From Monarcha castaneiventris obscurior (lineage: Eukaryota > Chordata > Aves > Passeriformes > Monarchidae), in contig JAMPIT010000230.1 in NCBI GenBank assembly GCA_026261815.1, forward strand, positions 8,245,001 to 8,309,000: DNA of 64,000 nt. Reading direction: 5' to 3'. The stretch's first letter is position 1. Each line of letters starts with the position of its first letter. The translations under genes were made by a program, and so were the position numbers. The notes under the pieces were generated by a model. That model searched no databases. It was not told the DNA's origin and saw only the letters and a list, made by a program, of their open reading frames with translations. This document shows positions 22,918-35,957 of the stretch, in pieces.

Positions 22918-25900
22918 GTTTCTCATATGTCAAGTTCCATCTAGGTAGAACCTATTCTATCACAAATAATTTCCAGTTCAAAAGGACCCATATAAGAAGA
23001 CCAAAACAAACATTTACTTGACTGTTTCTTGTTTAAGAATGACTTAAATGTTTCTTGTTTCCTGACAGACCCAGCTGCTCCCTCCAAATCTGTTTCATCT
23101 GCAGGAGAGATGATAAAAATACAGGAAATTGTACAAAGAGATCTTTTCCTTTCTTTTATATTTGTAACATCTGAAACTAGAAATTAGCAACTTAGAGTTT
23201 ACAAAATTAGAAAAGCAGGGAGCTTTGTGACGCACTAATTTTTCTTGTTTAACATTGTTAGACACACTACCATCCTTCTGTGCTTTTGCTGAAAAGTTGT
23301 TTTATTTAATGCTGAACAATAGCTTGTATTGATTAGTTCTAATTTATAGAAGAACATTCCAGAGACCTTGTCAATTGTCTATATTGCAAAATTCTTAGCT
23401 CAGCTGTCACCTAGAAAAAGCCTCATTTTGTCTTAAGTACTCAAACTGAACAGGTGTCATAATTGAAATCACTTCTTCCATGTGATAGATGCTTAAAGGG
23501 AAAGCTGTACTGAGTGCTTTGTATGACACAAAGCTTAAAGGTCAAGTCCTTATTCAAACCTGCAGTAAACAAAATATCTTTCAAATTTTATGCTCTGGAA
23601 ATGATCAAACATAAAAGTACATATTTTCACAAGTCTTCAAAATAATTTTTAGACACAAAATCATGTACTGACATTGAATCTCTCTAGTCTGTATCATTAC
23701 TACTTATGCTTTCTCCTAATTTGTACATTGATTTGCCTTTGACACGTGTCTTCAATTTTGCTATGGTTGTGATCTTCCAGCAATATTTTCTTTCCCTCTA
23801 CCCCTTCTCTGTGATATCCCTGTTTCAGTTTTCCTTCCTGCATGTTGATCTCAGCATCAATGCTGATGGTCTGTAGACAGAAACAATCTCATTTTCTGAA
23901 TTCTTTCGTCTTGACTTATTGATTCATCTTCACCATTCACTGAAAAACCTGTTCACTTGATTTGTTTTGTAGTATATACTGTACCACACTCAGATATATT
24001 TGTTACAAATAATTCTGAAATACTACATGCACCTGAAAAGCAGAGAATGTCCTAACTGTGACTGTGTAAATGGAGTGGTGGAATACTGAAAATGGGACTA
24101 CTAAACTGCTGGACAACACCTTAATAAGCTGGATGTCTGCAATCCTCCACAAGACTAATAAAAGTCTGCAGCTGGGTGGTGTCATTTTATGGTGTAAATG
24201 TGTGTACTACAAAATGCCCTTCAGGTGAACAGGTGTATACATAGCAATGATTTAATTAAATGATTTTTTTTTTTAAGCATGTTTAGCATATGGTTAATTG
24301 AAGGCACAGTAGACTGCCGATAACAAAAAGGCAGATAATAGCTAATAACAGAACTGAGTTAAGATTGAAAGTTGGTATCTTTTGGAGGCTCTGGAACTGG
24401 GCTGCTGAACATATTGATTCAATTTAGAGCCCACTAAAGACTTTTCTTTGCCTGATCCTTACTGAAATTTGGAATGAAGGAACCTTAAGCTGAAAACCTG
24501 ATCTTTAGATAAACCAGTATTTAAAAAGGACTGAAATATTTGGAAGACACTGTTAATGAGAGAAACAGGCTCTGGAGTGGTCTGCCTGGGTGGGAGAATT
24601 CTAGTCTTCAAAAAGCTGAGTGGTGTTTGAAAGGTCAGTTTCCACAGCAAGAGAGACAAACAGCGGCTTGCCTTGAAGAAACCAACAATTCTTGTTTACT
24701 TATGTGATTATTGTGTCTTCTCTTACTGCACCACTCATTAATTCCTCACTTAAACAGAACTACATTAAAAGTAAAATGCTGAGTCTAGGCTCTACAAGCT
24801 GTAAAAACTCTTGGGTCCCTTGACATTATAAATCCCTCTTTGGAGGGGCCCACCTAAAGAGAGCTATTCTTTTGTGATCAGGTGACTTAGACCAGGCAAA
24901 TAATTTTAAAATCTCTAAATAAGGTGAGATAAATTTCATGTTCCATGTTTATGTGGTTTCCAGTGTATCACCACTGACGGTGTCTCATTCACAATTTTTG
25001 CTCTCTGACACTGGAGGCATTTAGACCAGTCACCTTGAATTTCTCTGAGGAGTTGTTCTTCTGTTTGATTCTGTGTAATGAAAACTTTTTTTAGAGTTTT
25101 CTTCCTCCAATCTCACACTCCTGAAAAATCAATTATGCTTATTAAAGCCGACTATAATCTTGGTCTAAAATTACATTCTCTTTTGTCTTCTGTGACTGTT
25201 TTGTGTCTCTGTCATCACACATTAAGAATGCCTTTGAGAGGATCCTTCTTATTCACATTTCTATGCATACTTAGGTTATTCTTCTTCAAAGTCATATTTT
25301 CAGTGCCTTTAAGGGAGAAAACTGGGACTCCAATGACTGTATATTGTGATAAAGCACATATTCAAGGTCCAGAATTTCATTGCAATTTTCTCCTTGGATT
25401 TTGTTACTAAATTGAGGAATGTAAGATTGTACTAAACCATTGGCTTGCAGAGTTTGTTTTAACTGGGTTTAATACAGCTGTTGTTGATGAGCATAGACCA
25501 ACATTAAATTTATGTTGATGGAAATATCCTTTTGAAACAAATAAATCTTCATGAACAATTTTCTGGTTATATTCAAGATTTCAAATAAACCACAAAGAAA
25601 TCCAAGAATCAGGTTTAGGTTAGATATGAGGATTGATTAAGGAATGGTTATAAAGAATTCATATTCTCAAATGAAAAGTCCATTAATATAGTGGTGAATC
25701 ACTTTTGTGGACATATATCTAGAACTGGAATAGTTTATATATTCATTTTTGAACCTACCAAAGAGTGTTTATATGAAAATTTATCTGTCCCTTAACACTG
25801 GGGTCTTTGGAAGAGATGTTAAAATTCACATTTTTCTATTAAAGAATAACTATCACAGAAGAACATAAGAACAGCTTTTTTAAGGCCAACAAAACGTCAG

Positions 25901-26204
25901 TATCCTTCCTCCAGCAGTGATTGGCTCTATGTGTGCCAGTAATGACTGTGTGCAGGGAGAGAAGGTAAAATCTTTGTAAGTATGGAGTGGCCTTTCTCAT
26001 TTCTGGAGCAGCCCTTGCAGAAGTTTTCTCTGCATCATCCCAGCCTAAAAGAATGGTCTATGAACACCTCCAGGTTCTTTGAAAATTCCTAGAAGGACTA
26101 TTTTTGAAAATAACAGAATGAATCTTTTCCACGTAGAGTATCGGAGGCTCTTGATAACCACATTCAGCTTCTTGACTGTTCAACGGACATGTAGGGTTAA
26201 AATA
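22918..26204. other. Gene-free AT-rich stretch
   Basis: No gene, RNA gene or recognisable transposon was seen in about 3.3 kb. The longest plus frame, 25078-25410 (110 codons), has a hydrophobic composition but no recognised family. Confidence 0.55.
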
Positions 26205-26220
26205 TGATGATGATGATGAT
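26205..26220. repeat. (TGA)5 trinucleotide repeat
   Basis: Five perfect TGA units plus one T within otherwise unique DNA. It is short. Confidence 0.85.
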
Positions 26221-27200
26221 ATCATTGATAAATAAAAGCCCATTTGGTTTTAATTAAATCACAGTAATAATACAATTACCATTACTTATGACCAAGAAGT
26301 CTTTATTACATATCAGACTGGTCAATTTTATATCTTCTTCCCTCCTTGATTTTCTCATGTTTATAACAGAAGCTCAAGAACTTTAATTCAGAACTATATT
26401 TCTGTTTTTGTAAAGTGACTTGTCCATATTATAGTGTAATTAGTCTTCCTATTTCCTAACCCAAGAAGAATATAAATATTTCCAACTGCAATTAGAAAAC
26501 TGAGAAGCTAGTTTTCACTGATTTTTTCACACACCCTTTATCCTTTTATTTGAGCCTGTTCTTTCTCTTGCTAATAGAAGCTAGCATTTATTTTAAAGGA
26601 TGCTAGCAGATGTGCAGATTATTCTTCAAAACTTCCTGTTCCTGTCAGTTGACAGATTTTTGTTATCATTTCAGATATTGGCACACTTTATTTATGAAGA
26701 TAACTTTCCTATCTGTGTCAGTGCCAACAGCGAAGTAGCTCTGTTTTATCTTTTCTGCATAAGATATTATGACAGTCACAATGCTCTGAAACATCCACAG
26801 GTGCAGTTTACTGATGTCTCACTGTATTAGGAAAACCAAATAATAAAATTTACTAAGATATGTGAAGAGCACTGGCTCTCATATGTTTTCAAAAATTGTT
26901 TAAAAAGATCATTCAGATAGTGTTCAGGCAATGCATTTTTTAAACATCTTGCTTTTCAGATCACTTCTGATCCCTTTGTTGGCTATAGGCAGGATGAGAG
27001 TTGATTTGAGAGGTGTTTTTTTGTTTGTTTGGGTTTTTTCTAACTGTCTCCCAAATGTGGCTTAATGTTTTTCCCCTTCTTATTTCAAACCAGAATAGCT
27101 TGGTGTTAAATACCAAGCTAATGGGAGCGTTGATTAACACAGTTGAATAAATCACCATTTCCTATCAATGCAGATGTTGTCCTTTAGTAAGTAAATGAAC
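26221..27200. other. Gene-free stretch
   Basis: AT-rich unique sequence; nothing recognised apart from T-runs near 27010-27040. Confidence 0.6.
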
Positions 27201-27293
27201 AAAATTCATATACATATATATATATGATATATATATATATATCAAAATTCATATAAATATATATATATATGTTATACATATGATATATATATC
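27201..27293. repeat. Duplicated AT-palindromic tract
   Basis: Two tandem units, 27201-27243 (43 bases) and 27244-27293 (50 bases). Each starts aaaattcata, continues with a long alternating TA run, and ends gatatatatatc or an extended form of it. Alternating TA is self-complementary, and each unit carries further short palindromes such as gatatatatatc. The block can extrude as a cruciform and is likely to be length-variable and breakage-prone. The sequence aaaatg follows the second unit, an incomplete restart of the pattern. Confidence 0.92.
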
Positions 27294-28829
27294 AAAATGT
27301 AACTGTGCATTTTGGCAATGTATGAATGCAGAGTGGCTAAATGTTCTCCCTTACAGCAGAAGTTACATCAGTAGGTGCAATTAATATGCAATGTATTGAA
27401 AGGAAAATCTGGTGCTTTTTTTTTTTAATAAACATTATTCAATGTCAAAATCAGCACTGACCAATTGTTAAAGCTACACTAGGACTTGCAAAAAGTATTA
27501 ATTCTACGATCTTCAAAAACCCTACTATATAACACACAACTTTTGTATTGTAAGAGTGACTTTTTTCTGATGAAAAAATACTTTCCTTAAGAAAATAGAT
27601 CTACTTTGTGGTAGTACCTAAATAATAAGATAAAATGTCTTTGAAGAGATATTTTTATTTTCTCTTAAACACTCTGCCTGCTTCTTTCCTTGTTCCTTGG
27701 CTAAGGAATAGATAAAAGGCCTTGATGAAAAACTGAAGAATACTTGAAGAGTATGCTAAGTAATACTCATATAGATTACCTGAAGAAAACCCCTAAACTT
27801 ATAAAACAGTCACTGTCATTACCAAGAAGTTGGTAAAGTGAAATACTAGACTGTTTCTCTTTAGATTTCTGTTAATGTTTTTACTTTTTTTTTTTAATTT
27901 TGACTGCTATGCTAGTTATGATAAAGGATAAATAAGATAGGAATAGATTTAACATAAGGAAGATTTGAAATCACACTTGTTTAGCAAAAACGTGTGAAAT
28001 TATTGAAAGTACTGATGTTTGACAACTATATTGAGATTAAAAGACTTATCTATGAAAATCAAGAAGTAGAATATATCATGAAGAACTGATCTATGAAAGA
28101 AAATTATAATTTTGCATGAAATATTCATCATTTGATTTAATAAAAAAATAACTATTTATACATGTTGAAGGAATAGGAAAAAGAAATCTTTGGTTGATAG
28201 GAAATATACCAGAACATTCTACCAAATTTATCACTCATAATAGGCACCAGTACTTAATTTAATAGAAAGTATAAACCAAGGTGAATTTATTTATCTCTCT
28301 CTGTTAGCTAGAGCTCTAGAATAAGCTGTGTCCCAGGCAGATACTGGGTATCTACTGAATACATAAAACAAGGCCAGATATCTCTGGCCCTGTTAGAGAA
28401 AGTGGAAGCTATCATGCTTTTGTTTGTTGGGGTTCTTGAAGAAATTTTAAGAGAGGTTTTTATAAGTTTGTGTAAGAGTTTGAACCCAGCACAACATATG
28501 CTCAAGAGAACTCCAGTATACATAACAAAAACAGTATAATTTATTAGCTACTAGGATAATACTAACAAACCAAAAATATTTAGTTATGATTTGACACTCT
28601 ACCCCAAAAATGTCAATCACCTTGTAAAGGTAAAATATGCATGAAAGAGTGTGCTGTATATTGCACAGCTATATCTCATACTGAAAATTTGTTTCTGAAG
28701 TACGGTGAAAGTGTTAAAGTCACAGATAGAAAAAGTATTTGGGAACATTGGGAGCATCCAGACTGACAAGGAGATAACCATGTTTTATTATCTGTTATAT
28801 AATTCTTTAGTATAACATCCAAAACTGAT
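27294..28829. other. Gene-free stretch
   Basis: Strongly AT-rich sequence with no recognised gene or transposon. Poly(T) runs lie near 27418-27426 and 27886-27895. Confidence 0.6.
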
Positions 28830-28851
28830 AAAAAAAAAAAAAAAAAAAAAA
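28830..28851. repeat. Poly(A) run, 22 bases
   Basis: An uninterrupted A22 preceded by aaaactgat. I looked to its left for a processed pseudogene or retroposon body and recognised none, so it is annotated as a simple repeat. Confidence 0.95.
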
Positions 28852-29689
28852 GTTGTTCCCACTTCTCTCAAATCTATCATGAGAATTTTGGCTTTTTCTT
28901 TTATTTTTCCTGATCCAATCAGTCTTACCCACAATTATTTAAAACATTTGTTTTTGCAATATGTAAGGTACAATCATGTAAATGCTGCTATGTTCATGGT
29001 GTTGGCTGGAGCTGTGAGTAAGGATAAGCAGAGCTATTGCAGGCATTGTGCAAGCATTTAGAAAACTGATTTTGTGCTATGGAATAGGAAGGAATGGGAT
29101 GGAAGAAGGAAGAAGTTAAGAAAGACAAATTTAACACCAAGGAGAGCTGAGAAATGAAAAGTAGGTGGATGAACTCAGAAAAGCTTATTGAGGTCTTTAT
29201 GGAATTTTCCTTACATCACTGGAAAAGTACTGTGATGACACCACTCTATGGAGAGCACAGCTGCAGCTGATTCCTTTTGCCAGAGGGTTATGGGTCTTGG
29301 TGAAAAGTGCAGGGGGTCAAGACAGAGCATGAGCTTGAGGAAGCAGGTTGCCTGGCTGGTTTACAGCGTGGGGATAATACAAAGCAGCAAGACCAAAAAC
29401 AAAGGAGTAGCTTGAATTTCCAGGAATTTATTACCTTGGTTGGTATACATTGGTCAGGAAAGCTGGTTCTTACTGTCTGTAAATATTTAAATGTAATTTA
29501 AACATTATATGTTACCTTTATGGTTGCTGTTGACAGTGAAGGGATGTTCTAAACCTCTGGATAACTAGAGCTGCATGAGAATGTCTGGACTCCTCTGTTG
29601 AGCTACCTGCCTGGATTTAGCCGTAGATATTAATATTGCATAAATTTGCCCATGTTTTTGTAGATAAGGGAATAATTCTATCAGTCACT
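28852..29689. other. Gene-free stretch
   Basis: Unique sequence with a purine-rich part near 29085-29165 (repeated ggaa/gaag words). No gene recognised. Confidence 0.55.
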
Positions 29690-29900
29690 GTTACTGCAAT
29701 AAAAACCAAATCATATAAAAACCAGCAACACAGCTCATTCCCTCATTCGGAATCTGCTGCATAACAAATTAATGGCAGTGTGCATGAATAATGAGAAATG
29801 CTTCAAACCTGGAGACTCATTTGTTTGGACAAACGTTGTTGACTGCATTGAAGTAGATTGCAATGCTGGCATTATTTTTGAGTCACTAAACTATTACTGC
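29690..29900. promoter_or_regulatory. Candidate conserved non-coding element
   Basis: A stretch of balanced, complex sequence lacking stop-rich AT runs. It contains homeodomain-type TAAT/ATTA words (acaaattaatggc, gcatgaataatgag, ggcattattt) and a short gtttggacaaac inverted repeat. This texture is typical of vertebrate developmental enhancers, but texture alone is weak evidence. No conservation data were available. Confidence 0.2.
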
Positions 29901-30990
29901 CATTGCTATTGCTGTTACTGCTGCTACTACAGCAGATGAGAAGAGGTCAGTGATAGGTAAAGTAAAGGACAAGTGCTGCTATGTAAAAGTTTAAATCTAT
30001 ATAGATATGAGAGTGAAGATTTTTAGCTGGAAAAAAAGAAATCAGGACATTGAATTGCTCAGTATCAGGAGGATAGAAAAAGAGCTAGCAATGAATATCC
30101 AACTTATTTACTGTGAATCTGTTAAACCATAGAACTTCTCCAGAAAACTAGACTTTTATCTTTTTATTCTGTCATCTCCTTTTGAGAATAAAGTACTGAA
30201 AAGAGAACTTTGTTGTAAACCCTTCTGCTTCTAAACCTGGATAGTAATCATCTCATTATAGTAAGTAATTTGAAATTATAGCTAGTGGATATTGATACTT
30301 ATTTCCTTTAAAGTGGTATGTTTCATGTTGAACTTCACTCACATCTGATACAAGAAAAGCATGATGCTACTTTTGCAAGGTTACAAAAAAATAAAGTCTC
30401 CCAATCTGATAAAAACCTACCCTATATATATGAGATAGAATTCAATACAAGATTTTATTACAGATATTCTATGACTAGTACAGTATGTTACCTGAATGTA
30501 TATTTGTATGTGTAAATATTCTTTACCATCTAAGAAGCGTAGTTTAAAATGAAAAATATTCCCTCTGATTTTCTCAGTCTCCTGTTCACAAACATAACGG
30601 CATTGCTTGCCATTGTAGGAAATTACAACTCTGATTTTTATCTCATTTATACATACAGAAATGGATAACAACACCTATGTGTTTTCAGGTGATTTACACT
30701 TGTATAAAAATGTCTAAGTGAGAGCAGGATGCATGAATATTTTTTTGAGGTCTAAATTTAAATAGGAAGAAAATAAGTATTTTTTTGTACAAGGACATGG
30801 CTGATTTTTACCTTTAGTATTAAGAACATTAAGAAAGAGAAGTAAAAGGAAAGGGAGTAAGAACGTCAGTTCTTTGAAATCAAACTGTCTTATGCTTGAA
30901 TTTCAATTTGTGAAAATTGTTTCCCCCTATGAAGCATGAATGTTGACTGTGCTAGAAGTTCAGCAGGGCAGAGAATTCAGTTCTCAATCT
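29901..30990. other. Gene-free stretch
   Basis: AT-rich unique sequence. Overlapping short open frames on both strands (30318-30515 plus and 30417-30674 minus) show no known domain. Confidence 0.55.
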
Positions 30991-31054
30991 TTTCTAGATA
31001 TTGGCATTAACATATTTTGACATTTGACATATTTCTAGATATTGACATTAACAT
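30991..31054. repeat. Short duplication, period 41
   Basis: tttctagatattggcattaa at 30991-31010 recurs with one change (ttgacattaa) at 31032-31051. Both are followed by cat. The spacer between the copies carries the related word catttgacat. This is a local, moderately recent duplication in non-coding DNA. Confidence 0.85.
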
Positions 31055-34000
31055 TTACATTTTTGGTCCTGTCTGTTTTTGTGCTTATAGGTGAGAGAAT
31101 TCCTTGATGGAATTCTTGATCATAACCCTGTGTTGGGGGGGCTCAGATTCACAGAAACTGGTCTCTGTTCCTGGAAGTGAACAGTTCTTGGCCATCTTGG
31201 CCACAACTGCTGTTGTGCACATCAGTCCTTAAATAAAATTTGTCAGATTACAAATGTGCTGAAGAAAGTTCTGAGCAGACAAAGCAACATTTTGCCTTTG
31301 ACACATCATAAGAACATTTTGCAAAGCCCTGTGGGAGACATCCTTAGTTTTGCAGAAATTGATATTATAAGTACTGAGATGCATATCAATGGAAGATTGA
31401 AAGGCAATTGCTTATCAAATCTTGACTTCATAGCAATCCAGTCATCTAAGTTTTTCAAGCTCTCTTTTTCTGTTTCCAGCCACCTCCCCCTTTTGCCTCC
31501 AGATCTCTGTCTTTAATCAGTGTTTAAATCTGAAGTATTGCAATTCACCCCAGTCTAGAACAGAAAGGAACAGACTAGATCAGACCAGACTACCCCTGGG
31601 TCTTTCCTCACACTCTTCCTGTAGATGTGAATAACATTGGCTGGCTTCCCGTTAGCATAGACCTCCCCAGCCTCCCAAGATGATAGCCAGGGATCCTGCC
31701 ATAACATCTGCTATCTCCTTCAGAATTTCAGAAGAGCTTATTTAGGATGATACATAGAGAAAATGCCAGAGTCTGTGATCCCGCAGCAGGACTATTGTCT
31801 ATGTACAAGTTCTTTTCAGACTCTGAGAGCTTCCTTTGTCTTCTCATCTGTAAAGGCAAGATGTGCAAGTAGATGGGTGTGGAAAGACAGGAACTTTTCT
31901 GGCTATGCAGGGTGAATATAAGTCAAATAACCTCTGACGATTCAGTGCAAAGTACAGGACATAATATCCAGATTTTTAGAAGTCCATACTTATTAATGGT
32001 CATTTAGACACAACACTGTTGGAGATAATTGACTTTTGAAACATATTCAGAATTCCAGGTGAATCTCGTATTTTTTAGCTGATCATAAGCGCAGGCAGGA
32101 TCTTATCAATTCCTTCTTAATTTTATTCTGCTATGAAATATACAGTATTGACAGACCCTTCAGTCTGTCTTTTAAGATGAGATTTAAGAAGAAGGGTTCA
32201 AGTGAAAGAAGACTTACTCTAAATATTCACCTCCTTTTCAGGTCCTTTCTACCTTCTGTATGCAATTTTTTAGCATTGACATCAACATTTTTCATGCTCC
32301 CCTTTATAAATAAACAAACTAACAGGCAAGACTGAAACTGACAAAACAAAATACTTACAAAAATAATACACTTTTAAGACTTGCTTCTCTTGTTCAAGAG
32401 GAGATAAGCTTCTTAAACACCTACTATTAAAAGTATGTGTTTAAATAATCCACTGGCCTATATTCAAAAAGAATAATTGAAATTGTGTGTGTCCAGAAGT
32501 GTCCAGACTCTCAGGCTTGTGAAGATCTACCATGCAAAACTATAAAAATATTTTAAAAATATTTCTCTGTGTGGCAATCCATTTGAAAAAAAGATGTTAA
32601 AGCGATCCCCTGGGAGATAGATACTGAACTGAGCAGACTTGGCACAGTAATTTGGTCACTTAAATTTTGATTTGGTCACTTCTTCCTACTAGTGTACTCA
32701 AACATTTAAATTTTGTGCCGTAAAAACTTGCTGTGTTGCTTTCTCCCTTAATTTGCAGCTGAAAAAATATGCTAAATTCTGAAGGGGGGGTTGGATTTTC
32801 TGCAGGGAACCAACATCTACATCATTGTTCATGAATGTTATAAATGTAATAGCTATTCCAGATTGGCAATTTGATTGCTATAACTGTAATGCATTATAGT
32901 AGTTCCAATTATCAATATTAATACAACCATGATTTTTTTTGGTTGCAGAGCATGAATTAATTTGTTCACTTTCACTTCTTTTTTTTTTAATATACAACAA
33001 TATTGAAGGTTTTAATCTAAAACAATTCTATCAAATCAAAATTAATTTTAAGAAAGCTTGCAATGACTTTCAAAGAACTGTGAAATAATATGCAATCTTT
33101 TGCTCTTGGGTCTATAAATTAGGTTGAATAAAATAATCTAGATATCAGGATATGGAGAAATAAGATCTTTCTTAGTATGGTCTCTAAATTAGTACTAGCT
33201 AGGGGTACTAATAAACAAGATTAATTAGTACTCATTTTTACACAAATATCTGAGTGGGTGGGTATTAATGAAATGTGTACAGGTATTCTCAAGTTCAAAG
33301 TAATCAAAAGTGTAAAAGGACAGGAAAATGTATAGAGTAGTATTAAGACGGAGAAATCACAGAGGAACATATTGATTAAAATTAATTTTAGGGAGCAAAT
33401 TCATATGTTAGAGGGCATAAATACCTTTTATGTGACACCTAGGAAGTTGCTCAGTCACAGCAGAATTTGATCCAGGAGACGGGATTTTGAACCCAGGTCA
33501 CTGATAATTTTAGGGTTTTGTTGGTTTGGGTTTTCTAATTTGTTAGAAAAAAATTATAATTCTAATCAATGACATTAAAAACTTTCTAACAGAAAAACTG
33601 GTGAAACAAGGTCAGAGTAATTCTATAATAGATCCATGAGCAGGTCTTGATCCTTGCTCTAAACTCTGGTGGTTCTTATGGACTTATTTTGCTATTATAC
33701 AAAATACTATTTCTGGCCAGTAATACTGATAGTTTGTTCTTTTGAATGGTTGGTTTTACAAACTGAAAAGAATATACACAGTCTGAAAAGAAAAAAATAT
33801 TGAGATATACTCATGTGAATGCCAATTGGGCACTGCATGCAAAAACAGTAGATGATGAACCTTTGCCCCAGAGCACAATTCAGCAATCACAAAAGCTATT
33901 TTTTACTAAAAATAATCAAGCCTGACAAAAAAGGTGAAAAAACATTTGAATTGTTTTTAGAATGAAAACAGAGAATTTGTGAAAACAATCAGAATGAATC

Positions 34001-35447
34001 AGTAGATTAGAATGCAGACCATGGATGAGCATAGGAAATGTTTGGCATGAAAGCCTCATGATATAAATGGATAAGGATATGATCTGATGAAGAAGCAGAG
34101 GCAGAAGCAGTAGCATGCCCAGGGCTCATAAAAACAAAGTGCTATCAGATGATTTTAAGGCCTTTATCTTTAAATATTCTGAGGGTTTTCTACCCTTACG
34201 CCTTTCTCACTGACTTCTCAAATACAGTGAGAAAGAACGTTTAAATATACAGAGCATGAGATGTCTCATGCTACAGGTGTGAGCATAAGAAGAAGATATT
34301 AACTTACGTGTCACAGTAGAAGAAAGTCTCAAATATGTATCAGATCCTTTTCTACATTGTTTTTTTAGATAAAGTAGGTGAGTTAGAGTAGGTAAGATAC
34401 TTCCTGGAAAAACTTAGAAATGTCCTGATAACATAGACTTTTATGCCTTATATTTAACAGACTTATCCATCTCATGCTGACATCCGAGAAAGGATGTTAA
34501 TGCAATATTTAACTTTTTTTATTGAAAGTGGTTAGAATAATATCAGGCCAAAACTGTCATATTTAAAGGTATTCTCAGGATGAAACAACTTGTGCCTGAT
34601 TCCTTTTGAAAAGATCAGTAGGGTTGTTAAAGCCTTGACATTAATTTGTGACAAATATTAAAAGACAGAATATTCCAAGACACTCCCCCCCCCCTCCAAA
34701 ATTACTCATAAATAATTGAAAAATATAGAAAATGGGACTTCTGGGGAAGTGTTAAAATGGTCAGCATAAAATTATCATTTGAAAAATCATAAAGGAGTTG
34801 ACACTGATACAATCAGTAAAGAATGGAAGGAGGTTAATATATTTAACACCAGGGAATATTGTTTTAATGAAACTAGATATTTTTGAATAAATTTGGTATT
34901 GCTTTTGATGAGATTACATGTACAGCTGATTAAAGTAACCATATTGACATAGTGAATTTACTGTTGTAAAATATTTGGTTTAATTAAACATGATGAAAAT
35001 TAGTACTGTACCAAATCAGTGTATTCCATATTGAAGGGATTAAAGAGTGGTAAACTGATAAATCCCACAGAAAACTGTAACATAATGTAAGAGGACAGGC
35101 TCTAGTAATAAATCTGCAAAGATCCTCTTTGTGGCTGAATCCCATTCCTCATTTCAACCAGTGTGGGCACCACTGTGAAATAATTACAGTTGGACAAAGA
35201 CACAGGTTTGCAAGCCCACCTTCTTGCTATTCACTTTGGACTCTAGCCAATGTTTCTGAGAATTCAGGACATGATCCACTTTTATCTTGTGTCTGAAACC
35301 TACTGAGAACCAAAGCAAAAAGGAGCTTCACCACTGATGGCATTTGGAGCACTGTGTGAGTGTCCCTAGAGGCTCCCATGGCATCATACAGTAGTTGCCC
35401 ATGTTGGCCACTTGAGACTTCTAAATTAATTGTCCAAATAAAAGAAA
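31055..35447. other. Gene-free AT-rich stretch
   Basis: About 4.4 kb without a recognisable gene or transposon. The open frames are under 90 codons. Minor details: a C10 run at 34685-34694, and atttggtcactt occurring twice within about 30 bases near 32650-32680. Parts at 31560-31700 are less AT-rich but show no coding frame. Confidence 0.55.
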
Positions 35448-35957
35448 GCATGGCATACCCATAGCAGGTGCAAGGGGACAGGGGAGAGAACAGCAAGAAG
35501 AAAAAGGGAGAAAGCTTGTAGGGTAAGATAAAACCAGTCCAATAGGCCAAGAAAAGAGCAAAATAACCAGTTGACACAAAGAAATCACTCACCACCTGCC
35601 TCAAGAGGACTAATGCTGAGACAGACTCTGAGTAATGGTCACTCAAAAGCCAAGGTTTCTTATTTCTACTTTCTCTGATTTCTTTTATTTCTGATGTCAT
35701 AAGGTATGGGATACCGCTCTGCACAGTTTGTATCAGCTGTCCCAGCTCTGTATCCTCATAACTCCTTGTCCTCCCCCAGTTTGCTTGCTGGGAGACAGAG
35801 TGGGAAAAAAGGGAGCATGTCGGCAATGTGCGAGCACTGTTCAGCAGCAGCCAAACACTGGTGTGCTATCAGCACTAGTGTAGCCACAAATCTGAAACAC
35901 AGCTCTGCACAGGCTGCTGAGAAGAAACCCACCTCCATGCCAGCCAAAGACAGGAGA
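35448..35957 (-). mobile_element. Endogenous retrovirus LTR (second family)
   Basis: I recognise this as a diverged copy of a widespread avian ERV long terminal repeat, minus orientation. Read leftwards from 35957 it opens with tctcctgtctttggctggca. It continues through a block around ctgctgaacagtgctcgc (about 35830-35850), then tgggacagctgatac, and a U3 promoter-proximal part with cccataccttatgacatcag. It ends with a U5-like part (ttttatcttaccctacaagc, then a pyrimidine-rich run of t and c to about 35470). The TATA region is mutated. The left edge near 35448 is approximate. A 199-codon open frame (35227-35826, same strand) spans it; this is chance openness, not a viral gene. No internal retroviral sequence was recognised on either side, so it is probably a solo LTR. 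Confidence 0.72.

Noticed and set aside
22649..22933. 94-codon minus-strand frame
   Set aside because: Reverse-strand shadow of the CR1 3' end at 22549-22917.
28830..28851. A22 as the tail of a processed pseudogene
   Set aside because: No gene-like or retroposon-like body was found to its left and no flanking target duplication was apparent.
35227..35826. 199-codon open frame on the minus strand as a protein gene
   Set aside because: Most of it is antisense to the plus strand and lies on a recognisable LTR; composition is low-complexity hydrophobic in the middle, with no known domain and no start context or splice evidence.
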